From: JANLQX01 sp031423635
GTDB lineage: Bacteria; Actinomycetota; Acidimicrobiia; Acidimicrobiales; JANYDT01
Assembly (NCBI GenBank): GCA_031423635.1
Contig: JANPFX010000147.1
Span: 1 to 26,009 of the forward strand
Direction: 5' to 3'
Length of the DNA stretch: 26,009 nt
Both the position numbers and the translations under genes were made by a program. The stretch's first letter is position 1. The number at the start of each line of letters is the position of its first letter. The notes beneath the pieces are model-generated. The model ran no database searches, was not told the DNA's origin, and saw only the letters and a program-made list of their open reading frames with translations. Shown here in pieces: positions 1 to 8,428 of this stretch.

Positions 1-611
1 ACCTTTGGCAGGTAGTCGACGAAGAGCACCGTTGGGCCGTTTCGCACCTCGCTGACGATTCCTTGCAGTTCATCGAGACCAATCTCGGACGGGCTCGCCC
101 TCACGAGGAAGAGCCGATGCGCATACTCGCCCAGGCGTGCCAATGCGGCGCGCATCAGGGGGTCGTTGGACGCCGAGGAAAGCGAGACCCGTCCCGTCGC
201 GAGCTCATCGAGAAACGTACGGACGCCATCCATGTGATACCAGTCGGTATGGGGCATCTGCAGAGAGCCGATCTCAAACGCGAGAAGGCGAGCGAGAAGC
301 GTCTTCGGTTCGTGCTCGTAGCAGGCGAATACCACTGTCGTACCGTTCAGCGCCAGGTTCCGCGCCATCTGTAACGTGGCGATCGTCTTACCGACTCCGG
401 GACGGCCTGCGAGCACGAGAAGGTCGTGCGGCCGCAGACCACCGCCAAGGACGCGATCGAGGGGTTGCAGGCCCAGCGACAACAAACTCGACTCATTTGC
501 AGGCCTCACACAAGCCTGCTGTTTGAGTGAATCGATCAGCGACGCTGCGTCGATGACCGCGCGGCGACTCTCGTTGGTGACCTGCGACAGATCGGTCATG
601 GGCGGGTTCAT
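1..611 (-). CDS. DnaB-like/RecA-fold ATPase, C-terminal part missing (window edge)
   Basis: The reading frame is open from an ATG at 611 to the left edge (about 203 residues visible). A Walker A motif GRPGVGKT lies at residues 69-76, preceded by the pattern PLDRVLGGGLRPHDLLVLA, which is typical of DnaB helicase C-terminal and KaiC/RadA-type RecA folds. A Walker B-like VLFVDYL lies at about 195-201. The stretch after the first strand reads FACYEHEP instead of the FSLEMS seen in replicative DnaB, so this is probably not the replicative helicase; no DnaB N-terminal domain is present, only about 45 residues before the fold. The start at 611 is favoured by AGGA five bases upstream; an in-frame ATG at 599 is the alternative. 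It begins 23 bases after the tadC stop on the same strand, so it looks like the distal gene of the Tad operon. Its role there is unknown. Confidence 0.8.
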   Translation of the reverse strand, partial: MNPPMTDLSQVTNESRRAVIDAASLIDSLKQQACVRPANESSLLSLGLQPLDRVLGGGLRPHDLLVLAGRPGVGKTIATLQMARNLALNGTTVVFACYEHEPKTLLARLLAFEIGSLQMPHTDWYHMDGVRTFLDELATGRVSLSSASNDPLMRAALARLGEYAHRLFLVRASPSEIGLDELQGIVSEVRNGPTVLFVDYLPK

Positions 612-634
612 GGCGTTCCTATCCGAGAACGAGA

Positions 635-1504
635 TCAAAATGAGCGGGAGATTCCGATGATGCTCGGGCCGACAAGGATGATGAAGAAGGTGGGCATGAT
701 GCAGAGGATCAGCGGGAAGATCATCTTGACGGGGACCTTCAGTGCCTGTTCTTGGGCCCGTTGCCAACGCTTGTCGCGAAGTTCCTCGGTCTGGATACGT
801 AGGACTTCGACGAGCGGTAGGCCATATTTCCCGGACTGCAGCACTGCGGCGAGCACGATGCGAAGATCCGTGATGGTGGTGCGGTCGCTCATCGCCTGGA
901 GGGCCTCGTCACGGGGCATACCGAGTTGCAAGTCCTGAAGCACTCGTTTGAATTCGTCGTAGGCGGGCCCGGACCTCCCGCGAACGACATTGGCGAGTGC
1001 GGAATCGAACCCGAGCCCGGCCTCGAGTGAGACCTTCAGCCGGTCCATGATGTCAGGAAGATGCTCCTCGAGAATCCGTTGGCGCTGGTCCCCCTTCGAC
1101 CGAATCACGTAGTCGGGCACGAGCGAGAGGACAACGCCCACTGCGGCGAACAGCAAGAAGACCTTCGCGGAGCCGAGCGCCGCGCCGAGAAGCCCTCCCA
1201 GCAGCACTGACGTCGCGAACGTGACAAGGCGAAAAAAACCGACGCCGGCACTCGTCCACGGCAGTCCGGCGGCGGCGATCCGGCGCTGCTGTGCTTCGTT
1301 GTTGCCGACGATCGGAAGCCGTTCGACCATCCGAGAGAGCCGGCTTGGCCGGCGCATGCGATCCGCTCGGAACCGGTTGTTCGAGACACCGAGGTTTCGA
1401 CGGGCGAGGGAGCTGCTTCGGCCGCGATTACCGACGAGCGCCCATCGCAGGATGAACACCGATGCGATGACACCCGACGCCGCGAGGTAGATGTAAGCAG
1501 GCAA
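635..1504 (-). CDS. tadC: TadC-type Flp pilus platform protein (T2SSF family)
   Basis: This 289-residue protein has an N-terminal TM segment (about 3-24), a cluster of TMs near 90-130, a cytoplasmic helical T2SSF domain (about 145-255; EEHLPDIMDRLKVSLEAGLG is the typical start of the family domain) and a C-terminal TM (about 262-286). In Tad systems TadB and TadC form the inner-membrane platform on which the CpaF/TadA ATPase works. The start codon is TTG at 1504: there is no ATG nearby, and a strong GGGGGGAG lies five bases upstream and overlaps the stop codon of the upstream tadB-like gene, 12 bases away. That spacing implies co-transcription and coupled translation. Length and TM layout fit TadC; the assignment of C rather than B rests on gene order. 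Confidence 0.9.
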   Translation of the reverse strand: MPAYIYLAASGVIASVFILRWALVGNRGRSSSLARRNLGVSNNRFRADRMRRPSRLSRMVERLPIVGNNEAQQRRIAAAGLPWTSAGVGFFRLVTFATSVLLGGLLGAALGSAKVFLLFAAVGVVLSLVPDYVIRSKGDQRQRILEEHLPDIMDRLKVSLEAGLGFDSALANVVRGRSGPAYDEFKRVLQDLQLGMPRDEALQAMSDRTTITDLRIVLAAVLQSGKYGLPLVEVLRIQTEELRDKRWQRAQEQALKVPVKMIFPLILCIMPTFFIILVGPSIIGISRSF

Positions 1505-1509
1505 GTTCG

Positions 1510-1517
1510 CTCCCCCC
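1510..1517 (-). promoter_or_regulatory. Shine-Dalgarno site deciding the TTG start of tadC
   Basis: On the minus strand this reads GGGGGGAG, five bases before TTG at 1504. It overlaps the TAG stop of the preceding gene. It is the best ribosome-binding site in the Tad operon and supports the non-ATG start. Confidence 0.7.
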
Positions 1518-3427
1518 TAGTACCTGATACGAACGATCTGGCGGGTCCACAGGTAGCCGATGGCCATCAGCAAAACGCCAGCCGCCACGAACACCAAGCC
1601 GCCGCCACGGAACAGGGCGCCGAGATTCGACCGGTTGAACGTCGATTGGGCGGCGAATGCGGCGAGCGGCGAGGCCAAAAGGATTCTCGCGCTCAAACGG
1701 CCTTCTGCGCTTACCGCGCGGACCTGACGGGCAAGTCGAATTCTGGAACGGATCGTCGAGGCCACGCCTACGAGCACTTCGGCCAGGTTCCCTCCGACGT
1801 CCCGGTTGACCTCCATGCTCTCGCTCACCCATGAGAGCTCGTCGCACCTGACACGCCGAGCGCAGGCTTCAAGGGCACTGATCATCTCCATGCCGAGCGA
1901 CGCTTCGGTCACGATGCGGCGGAACTCGTCCGATGTCGGCGCCTCGGTCTCGCGCGCCACGGTCTCGATGGCCTGGCTGACGCCGTAGCCGGACCTCAGG
2001 CTGTTGATGATGATCTGCAACGTCGCCTCGAACTGGTCGCGGAACTTCTCGCTTCGCTTGTCGGCGCGCGACTTGATGACGATGAAGTAACAGGCTGGTC
2101 CAAGTACTCCGAGCAGGAGGGCGCCGAAGACGCCGGCCAGGGCCGCCCCCACTATGGCGCACAACAGCGCGACAACTCCGGCGAGAACTGCGGCAGTCGG
2201 TGCGTCTATGGTCATCCCAGCGCGCTCGAGCAGAGCCGCCAGCCGTGCGCCACGCCCGCGACGCTGGAGATACGAACGCGTAGCGCGGATGATCTGCTGG
2301 CTGAACCCGGAAACCTCGTTGCGTGGGCGCACCCCCATCTCGACGGCGAGGCGGCGCTTCGGTGGCCGTGGCCAGGCTGCAACGCCGACGACGAGCAGAA
2401 TCGCCAGGAACCCGGCGCCGAGTCCGACATACAGCCACGGATCGCCGTTCGTGGCAGTGCCGATCCGGGTTCGGACCGTCACTGGCGGCGGGACAGGGGC
2501 TGGCCCGGCCACGGGAGAACGTTGAACGGATGCCGGCGTGGCCGGGAAGGACACGGGTTGCACCGTCTGCCAGCTTCGCCCGCCGGCTTGCAGGCTCAGC
2601 GTCACATCGGTGGCGCCCCTGGCACCGGACGTCCATCGAAGCCGGTACTGCCGCAGCACCGAGTTGGCCACCCCATCGAATACCCCTTTCAGGGCGGTCG
2701 AGTCGGCTGCCGGCGCGACGACGCCGCCGGCGTTCGTGGCCAGGAGTGTGAGAGTCGCGTTGTCGCTCTCACTCGTGGCCAACGCGATTGCGTAGAGCGA
2801 GACGCCGGCCGAACTCATCGCTCGGGATGCGTCGGCGAGCGTCGACTTGCTGGCGGTGTCCCCACCGTCGCTCAGCACGACGATCACTCGGCGTGCCCCG
2901 GAGGGCGGGGGGCCGCCGCCGAAGAGCTTCGACCCGGTGATCAACGCGTCGTGGAGTGCCGTCCGGCCCCGCACCTGTAGCGCGGCGAGAGCGGCGCTGG
3001 TCTTGGCGCGATCGGTCGTGAAGGGGCTTTGTACCGACGCGACGCTGCCAAATCCGACGACTGCGAGACGGGTGTCAGCGGGCATCGACTCCACGAACGA
3101 TGTTGCGGCCCGGCGCGCGGCGACGATGGCCTCGCCTTTCATGCTCCCGGACGTGTCGATGACCAGGACGACATCGAGGTTGCCGGTGGGCAGGGGTTCG
3201 ACGACGGCTTTGCGCACCTGGCCTGCTTCGAGAACCGAGAACGTGCCCTGGCGGATGGCGTCTGTGGTCAGCTCCCGCGGAGGCACCACGATGGCACCTG
3301 TTTGGGGGTAGTTCGTGACATCGACACCCTGCACCTGTAGCGGAGCCGCCGGATCGATCGCCTTCGCCGGCGCGGCGAGCGCCAAAGCGGCCAGGACGCC
3401 CGGCACGAGACGTGCGAAGAGCCTCAT
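1517..3427 (-). CDS. tadB: VWA-TadB fusion: von Willebrand A domain joined to a T2SSF pilus platform domain
   Basis: The 636-residue protein has a signal peptide (1-23, ending AKA), a VWA domain at about 83-260 with a full MIDAS (DTSGS at 91-95, T156 in GRT, D187 in LSDGGD), a linker rich in Pro and Val (about 295-325), a TM segment (about 331-352), a basic cytoplasmic stretch, two further TMs (about 411-450), the T2SSF domain (about 455-575) and C-terminal TMs (about 580-628). Ordinary TadB proteins are about 300 residues and lack the VWA part. The topology implied is VWA outside the membrane, T2SSF inside. The start ATG at 3427 overlaps the cpaF stop by four bases. The TadB role (platform for pilin assembly with TadC and CpaF) follows from the family; the role of the VWA domain, perhaps metal-dependent binding of a pilin or surface partner, is inference. 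Confidence 0.9.
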   Translation of the reverse strand: MRLFARLVPGVLAALALAAPAKAIDPAAPLQVQGVDVTNYPQTGAIVVPPRELTTDAIRQGTFSVLEAGQVRKAVVEPLPTGNLDVVLVIDTSGSMKGEAIVAARRAATSFVESMPADTRLAVVGFGSVASVQSPFTTDRAKTSAALAALQVRGRTALHDALITGSKLFGGGPPPSGARRVIVVLSDGGDTASKSTLADASRAMSSAGVSLYAIALATSESDNATLTLLATNAGGVVAPAADSTALKGVFDGVANSVLRQYRLRWTSGARGATDVTLSLQAGGRSWQTVQPVSFPATPASVQRSPVAGPAPVPPPVTVRTRIGTATNGDPWLYVGLGAGFLAILLVVGVAAWPRPPKRRLAVEMGVRPRNEVSGFSQQIIRATRSYLQRRGRGARLAALLERAGMTIDAPTAAVLAGVVALLCAIVGAALAGVFGALLLGVLGPACYFIVIKSRADKRSEKFRDQFEATLQIIINSLRSGYGVSQAIETVARETEAPTSDEFRRIVTEASLGMEMISALEACARRVRCDELSWVSESMEVNRDVGGNLAEVLVGVASTIRSRIRLARQVRAVSAEGRLSARILLASPLAAFAAQSTFNRSNLGALFRGGGLVFVAAGVLLMAIGYLWTRQIVRIRY

Positions 3428-4827
3428 CGTGGGAAGACGCGACGGACGGTGCCGGGTTCGCTCCGAAACGCGTCAGCGCCGAGCTCGAACCCGGACTTAC
3501 GGATCTTCGCCTCGAACGTCGGCCGGATGCCGGTCGGCGCAATCGAGCCCCGGTGCCTCCCGTTCGGATCGAGACCGGCGGTGTAGTCGAAGGCGAACAG
3601 CTCATTGAGCTGGATCGTCGCTCCCTCCATGCCCGTGACGTCGCTGACGCCAACGACACGGCGTGTCCCGTCGCTCAGACGTTCGATGTGGACGATCAGA
3701 TCGATAGCGGAGGCAACCTGCTCGCGGACTGCCTGGAGGGGGAGGTCCATCCCGCCCATCAGCACCATGGTCTCGATGCGAGAGAGTGCGTCGCGCGGCG
3801 AGTTGGCGTGCAATGTGGTCAGCGAGCCCTCGTGACCGGTGTTCATGGCCTGGAGCATGTCGATTGCCTCGGGGCCGCGGACCTCGCCGACCAGGATTCG
3901 GTCGGGACGCATGCGAAGCGCGTTGCGGACCAGGTCTCGGATTCCGACCAACCCTTTGCCCTCGATGTTCGCCGGGCGGCTCTCGAGGCGAATCCGGTGT
4001 CGCTGTTGGAGCTGGAGCTCGACTGCGTCCTCGATCGAGATGATCCTCTCATCTTCGGGGATGAAGGACGACAACACGTTCAGCAAGGTGGTCTTGCCGG
4101 TGCCGGTCCCGCCGCTCACGACGATCGTGACTTTGCCCTTCACGCACGCTTCGAGGAATTCGGCGAGCTGGTGCGTCATCGTGCCGATGTCGACGAGATC
4201 GGCACTGGTGAGGGCGCGACGCGAGAACTTGCGAACGGTGAGCACGGGTCCGTCGACCGCAAGCGGAGCAATGATGGCGTTCACGCGTGACCCGTCGGGC
4301 AGACGAGCATCGACCATCGGTGACGCTTCGTCGATGCGCCGCCCGACTTGTGACGCGATCCGCTCGATGAGGCGCCGGAGGTGCTCGGCCGAATAGAATC
4401 GGTTGCCGGTGTCGACGAGTTTGCCATGCCGTTCGACGTAGATCGATTCGGTCGAGTTGACCATCACTTCCGTGACGGACGGATCGTCGAGGAACTCCTG
4501 GATCGGACCGTAGCCGAGCACGTCCTCGGTCACGGATTGCACAAGACGCTGACGCTCCTCGTCAGAGAAAGCGATGTCGTTCTCGGCGATGATGCCGCTC
4601 AGCTCGGTGACAACGATGGCCCGGAGCTGGTCCGATGAAAGAGATGCGTCGTAGAGGCGGTTTCCGATCCGGGCGAACAGTGCCTCCTGGGCATTGCGCC
4701 GGAGCTGTGCCACCGGGTCAGTTCGTGAGGCGACCACGATCGAGCGCACGACCGCGCTCGAATCACCGATCGCCGCTGCCGCCGTTGCGCCCGGCTTGGC
4801 GTTTTCGAGCTTGTCCTTGAGGCTCAT
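3424..4827 (-). CDS. cpaF: CpaF/TadA family pilus assembly ATPase
   Basis: This 467-residue protein is a secretion ATPase of the GspE/CpaF superfamily and should power Flp pilin polymerisation. Visible motifs are Walker A GGTGTGKT (239-246), the Asp box ISIEDAVEL (263-271), a Walker B region ILVGEVRGPEA (about 311-321) and the His box GHEGSLTTLHAN (331-342). The N-terminal 100 residues are the usual helical CpaF leader with LGYGPIQEFLDDPSVTEVMV following. I chose ATG 4827 (MSLKDKL) because it overlaps the cpaE stop by four bases and has GGAGGG about ten bases upstream; an ATG at 4845 would add six residues and remove that site. It lies between cpaE and tadB, the usual Tad order. Confidence 0.95.
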   Translation of the reverse strand: MSLKDKLENAKPGATAAAAIGDSSAVVRSIVVASRTDPVAQLRRNAQEALFARIGNRLYDASLSSDQLRAIVVTELSGIIAENDIAFSDEERQRLVQSVTEDVLGYGPIQEFLDDPSVTEVMVNSTESIYVERHGKLVDTGNRFYSAEHLRRLIERIASQVGRRIDEASPMVDARLPDGSRVNAIIAPLAVDGPVLTVRKFSRRALTSADLVDIGTMTHQLAEFLEACVKGKVTIVVSGGTGTGKTTLLNVLSSFIPEDERIISIEDAVELQLQQRHRIRLESRPANIEGKGLVGIRDLVRNALRMRPDRILVGEVRGPEAIDMLQAMNTGHEGSLTTLHANSPRDALSRIETMVLMGGMDLPLQAVREQVASAIDLIVHIERLSDGTRRVVGVSDVTGMEGATIQLNELFAFDYTAGLDPNGRHRGSIAPTGIRPTFEAKIRKSGFELGADAFRSEPGTVRRVFPR

Positions 4828-6017
4828 CGCAGGAAGTCCCTCCATGACTTTGCGGCGGCGGACTTGCCTCCGTCTTCGAGCAGACGCAATCCGAGTGTGG
4901 TGAGTCCCCGGGCAGCCGAACTCCGGGCATCGTGCTCGACAACAGGAACACCGATGTTCACCGACGTGGGGACTGCCCGCGAACTGGGCACCTCGGCGGA
5001 GATCGACAAGCCGATCGTCTCGCTGATGTCCTTCGCCGAGAGACCAACCTTGGCGTCAGAGCGGTTCAGTACCAGGTGACGGGTGGCACGAATGCCGAGC
5101 TGATCCATGATCGCAGCCTCTTTGCGCACACCGCGGACGCTGAGGACGTCGGTGGAGGACACCAACACCACATCGGTCGCGACCTCGGCGACCGAGAGCG
5201 TCAAGTCGTCGAGACCCGCCCCGGTGTCGACAATGACCCAACGGAACAACTTCGAGAGCTCGACGACAATGCGTACGGCGTCGCCTTCCTTCACGTCGTC
5301 CGATTCGGTCGGGTCGTCAGGTGCACACAACACAAGCAGTTGACTGGAGTGAGGTGTCAGGAATGCCTTGAGGAGGCTGGCCTCGTTGCCCGAAGCCTGC
5401 GTGGCCGTGTACATCGTGTAGGTCGGTGTCAGCCCGAGTGCAGCGGCGACGTCGCCAAACTGCAGATCGAGGTCGACGAGGACGACCTCGCCCGGTACCT
5501 GCTTGGCCAGAAAGACGCCGAGGTTGGTAGACACGACGGTCTTGCCGCTCCCGCCTTTCGGGGACGTGACGGCGACGATCCGGCCGGCCGGCGTAGGCGG
5601 TGCCACCGCCGGGGCGCCATCCCTGCGGAGCGACTCGCGTTGTTCATGGGCACGATCGGCGGCTCGATCCAGGGCAACTTCGATGGACGAAAGGGCGGCG
5701 TCGGGGTCGATGATGTCGCGAGCGCCGGCCAGCAACGCGGCCTGCCAGAGATCGGCCGTCGGCTTGTGCACCAGAACGACGCTCAGGGCCGGAAAACGTC
5801 GGTCGAGTTCGCTGATCAGGGCCAGGGCCTCGTCGGTGGCGACAGCGGGACCAACGGCGACAACGTCGGTTTCGGGACCCACGAGTTGCTGACAGAGTGA
5901 GGCGAGGTCGGCCAGCGCAGCCGAATCGTCGAAATAACGCGCACGCCCTTGGCCCAACAGTTCGTCGACCGAATCCCGGAAGTGCTGGTCGGGAAACGCC
6001 AGGACGAACGCGCTCAT
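4824..6017 (-). CDS. cpaE: CpaE/TadZ-like ParA-family pilus localisation ATPase
   Basis: The 397-residue protein has a degenerate receiver-like N-terminal domain (about 1-120; no phosphorylatable Asp is obvious) and a MinD/ParA ATPase domain with the deviant Walker A PKGGSGKT (153-160), followed by VVLVDLDLQFGD and WVIVDTGAG strands. CpaE/TadZ proteins place the Tad machine, often at a cell pole. An open frame extends upstream to 6173, but those extra 52 residues lie inside cpaB and are low-quality coding sequence. ATG 6017 overlaps the cpaB stop by four bases, which fits the other junctions in this operon. It ends inside the cpaF start by another ATGA overlap. Confidence 0.92.
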   Translation of the reverse strand: MSAFVLAFPDQHFRDSVDELLGQGRARYFDDSAALADLASLCQQLVGPETDVVAVGPAVATDEALALISELDRRFPALSVVLVHKPTADLWQAALLAGARDIIDPDAALSSIEVALDRAADRAHEQRESLRRDGAPAVAPPTPAGRIVAVTSPKGGSGKTVVSTNLGVFLAKQVPGEVVLVDLDLQFGDVAAALGLTPTYTMYTATQASGNEASLLKAFLTPHSSQLLVLCAPDDPTESDDVKEGDAVRIVVELSKLFRWVIVDTGAGLDDLTLSVAEVATDVVLVSSTDVLSVRGVRKEAAIMDQLGIRATRHLVLNRSDAKVGLSAKDISETIGLSISAEVPSSRAVPTSVNIGVPVVEHDARSSAARGLTTLGLRLLEDGGKSAAAKSWRDFLR

Positions 6018-6880
6018 GTTCGACCCGGCGTCGTGTCGCTGGCGGTTGGGTCGATTGCCGGAACCGTCGGTGCCGGCGTCGGAAGGAGCGACTCCGTCGG
6101 CTCGTACACGTTGGCCCTCGTGACCGTCTTGTTGGCGGAGCTGTTGGCTTCCGGTGGCTCGTAGCTGAGCCACACCTTCCCGAACTCGGCGGCAAACAAT
6201 GCCCGCTCGACGGAGGGCTGATCCACGGCCAGAGTGACGAAGAGGTCCTCGGTAGGGGCGACACCGATGCCATTTTTCTCTTTGCTGCTCGTGTTCGCGT
6301 TCTCGGGAAACTGAATCCGCACGACCGTGACTCGGTTCAACAGCACATGAGTGCTGTTGGCCGATTTCGGGAGCTGCTTGATCTGGCCCGCATCGTCGAG
6401 CGCCTCGTTCTCGAACGGCTCGAACGATGCAATGACGGTCACCGTGTCCCCGGGCCTGAGCTGTCCGCCGAGGGCGCGCTCGGGAGCAAGCTTGAACGTC
6501 ACCTCATTGGCACCCTTCGGGACGAGGACCGACGCGCTGCGAGCCCCTTGGAACGATCCGGGGTTGATGAAGCGCGAGGTGAGGAGCTGCTCGCCCTTCA
6601 CCAAATCGACCGACGCCACGAGACCTTCGATCTGGGTGAATGACGTGACGGCGTCTTCGGGCCGCACCTTGGCCTGCACGGACACCGAAGCCACCCGGCT
6701 ACCCAGCTCAGCTGCCGCCGTCCCCGCCTTGATATCGGCAGTGGCGACCAGCACATCCACGAGTTCCTCGCCCTGCACCGCTCGATCCTCGGCTCCTTGT
6801 ACGTACCTCACCAGGGCCAACGTGCTGACGATCGCCAACACCAACGCGCCGAGCGCCGCCGCCACCTTCCGCCTATTCAT
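6014..6880 (-). CDS. cpaB: CpaB/RcpC-like Flp pilus assembly protein with SAF domain
   Basis: The 288-residue protein has an N-terminal signal-anchor TM (about 6-27), a SAF domain at about 40-105 (VDVLVATADIKAGTA, then VKGEQLLTSRF) and a C-terminal RcpC/CpaB domain (about 115-245) with LRPGDTVTVIASFE. The C-terminal 40 residues are Pro/Thr/Ser-rich and look disordered. CpaB acts outside the membrane, in Gram-negative bacteria as a partner of the secretin; with no secretin here it probably shapes or anchors the pilus in the cell envelope. It starts 61 bases after the tadG-like stop; the ribosome-binding site is weak (GGGA). It ends in an ATGA overlap with cpaE. Confidence 0.92.
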   Translation of the reverse strand: MNRRKVAAALGALVLAIVSTLALVRYVQGAEDRAVQGEELVDVLVATADIKAGTAAAELGSRVASVSVQAKVRPEDAVTSFTQIEGLVASVDLVKGEQLLTSRFINPGSFQGARSASVLVPKGANEVTFKLAPERALGGQLRPGDTVTVIASFEPFENEALDDAGQIKQLPKSANSTHVLLNRVTVVRIQFPENANTSSKEKNGIGVAPTEDLFVTLAVDQPSVERALFAAEFGKVWLSYEPPEANSSANKTVTRANVYEPTESLLPTPAPTVPAIDPTASDTTPGRT

Positions 6881-6941
6881 CCATTCGTCCCGTCTCGTTG
6901 ATCTTGTTGGTTGTATTCAGTTGCACTGACAGCTGGAAAGA

Positions 6942-7943
6942 TCACGAGACCAACTTTACGGACAGTGTTCCGAGGGGCGGCCCCGACGTGATCGCGCACG
7001 GACAAGGAATGATTTTCCGCACGAAGCGTCCGTAAATGCATCGCTGACTATTCGAGCAACCGGCCGGTGGGTTGCACGTGTTCCACCTCGTCGGGCCGCA
7101 TGGTCCCCCGGCAAGTTGCATGTGGAACATCTCGAATGTGGCGAGTCCGTAGAGGGAGTACTGACCGTTATTGCCCGACCCGGTCGAGCCGTCAAAGACA
7201 GGAATCGTGATCGTATTCGGGCTCAGGAAGCTCGCCGGCACACAGCCTGAATTGTTGAGATTCGGCGGCGAGTTGCCTGGCGCCGAGGAAACGATCGAAC
7301 CCGCCGCCACAACCGTCGTGCAGTTCGAGTTCGAAACTGTCTGAAGCCAACCGAAGCCTCCAGGAACATTCTGTCCGGCCGGACCGCCGGGGCAAATCGG
7401 CGGATTCTGGTTTGGATTGTTCTTCGGGTTGTGAAAATAGATCCACTGCGATGCCGTTGGGTACGTGACACCGGTGCCGGTGAGGCTCTTCCACTCGCAG
7501 TACGAGATCGTCAGCGGAAGCGTGGTTGCTCCGCCGGGCGCCCCCCAGGATGCGGTCGCCGTTGCGTTGACGGTCGCCGTCGTCGGGCCGCCAACGTACT
7601 TGATGAATTGCAACGGGAGGCTGGCAGCCCCGCTTGTTTCCGTCCTCGTGTCAACCTTCACCTGGTTTCCGGAGACAGTTGCGCCGATCACGGTAGCGGC
7701 GCCATCTTTTGCGTTCGCGTCCGCATAGACCTCAGCCTTCGTCGTGAGGCTCGTGCAGAGGCCGAGAGCGCATTCCTGCGCAAGGGCGAGTGCAGCTGCG
7801 TCTGCGCCGTTCTGGAGCTCGCGCTTCTCCTGGCGAATGAGGCCCAAATCGATCACGAACCCCACCATGCCCACCATGGCCAGCATCGCCATGAGCACGA
7901 AGACAGCGGCCAGCCCATCCTCCGTCCGCCTCACCCGCCGCAT
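6942..7943 (-). CDS. TadG-like/Tad-domain pilus assembly protein with Cys-rich exported region
   Basis: The 333-residue protein opens with a short basic segment, EDGLAAVFV and a TM (about 11-34), then IRQEKRELQNGADAAALALAQ, which is the signature of the putative TadE/G-like N-terminal Tad domain. The rest (about 50-333) is predicted to lie outside the cell: rich in Gly, Asn, Pro and Thr, with 12 cysteines, seven of them after residue 240. Many TadG proteins carry a VWA domain, but no DxSxS motif is visible here (the closest is DGSTG). The start overlaps the tadE frame by 13 bases. It is probably a pseudopilin-like or envelope component of the Tad pilus; the Cys-rich part could form disulfides, which is inference. 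Confidence 0.8.
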   Translation of the reverse strand: MRRVRRTEDGLAAVFVLMAMLAMVGMVGFVIDLGLIRQEKRELQNGADAAALALAQECALGLCTSLTTKAEVYADANAKDGAATVIGATVSGNQVKVDTRTETSGAASLPLQFIKYVGGPTTATVNATATASWGAPGGATTLPLTISYCEWKSLTGTGVTYPTASQWIYFHNPKNNPNQNPPICPGGPAGQNVPGGFGWLQTVSNSNCTTVVAAGSIVSSAPGNSPPNLNNSGCVPASFLSPNTITIPVFDGSTGSGNNGQYSLYGLATFEMFHMQLAGGPCGPTRWNTCNPPAGCSNSQRCIYGRFVRKIIPCPCAITSGPPLGTLSVKLVS

Positions 7944-8332
7944 CGCATGACCGCCGTTCGCGTGATTGTGCGACTACCGAGCCCGACAAGCAGCGCATCA
8001 AAGGTGAAACTGCTATTGAGCGTTATGGACGCATTCCCGATTCCAGATGCAGGGCAGGTGACCATCGCACCGACACTCACCGAGAGCGGGCTAGCGGCCG
8101 CTGTTGCCGCACTGCCCGCGTTCGCAGAATCGTACAGAGCGACCTTGCGAACGGCCTCCCGAGCCGCACTGGTGACATTGATCGTGGCGTTGTAGTACCG
8201 GCCGAACTCCACGATCCCGATCAACATCACTATGAGAATGGGAGCCACGATGACCATCTCCAGAGCAGCGACGCCACGCTCCGCCGCCGAATCACTACCC
8301 GGTGGTAACTTCGGCCTCCGCAAGCTGGGCAT
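7931..8332 (-). CDS. tadE: TadE-like minor pseudopilin
   Basis: This 133-residue protein has a basic leader, then ERGVAALEMVIVAPILIVML and IGIVEFGRYYN, the TadE pattern of a Gly followed by a Glu-containing hydrophobic N-terminal helix (about 19-46). The C-terminal part is a small exported domain ending in RTAVMRCGG with two cysteines. TadE-type pseudopilins are needed for Flp pilus assembly and are processed by the TadV-type prepilin peptidase, which is not in this window. The start ATG at 8332 has only a weak GGAG about ten bases upstream. It follows a 340-base spacer after the pilin genes and overlaps the next gene. Confidence 0.88.
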   Translation of the reverse strand: MPSLRRPKLPPGSDSAAERGVAALEMVIVAPILIVMLIGIVEFGRYYNATINVTSAAREAVRKVALYDSANAGSAATAAASPLSVSVGAMVTCPASGIGNASITLNSSFTFDALLVGLGSRTITRTAVMRCGG

Positions 8333-8428
8333 TTTGGGGTGACTCCGTTCTTCTATTTTGCGAAACCGACGATCATCTGATTATTCGTGATGCAGTCACG
8401 TCCGAGCAATGTCGGGCTGCACATCCAT

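Noticed and set aside
4932..5900. Plus-strand open frame of 322 codons
   Set aside because: Antisense shadow of cpaE, which has a clear ParA-type Walker A.
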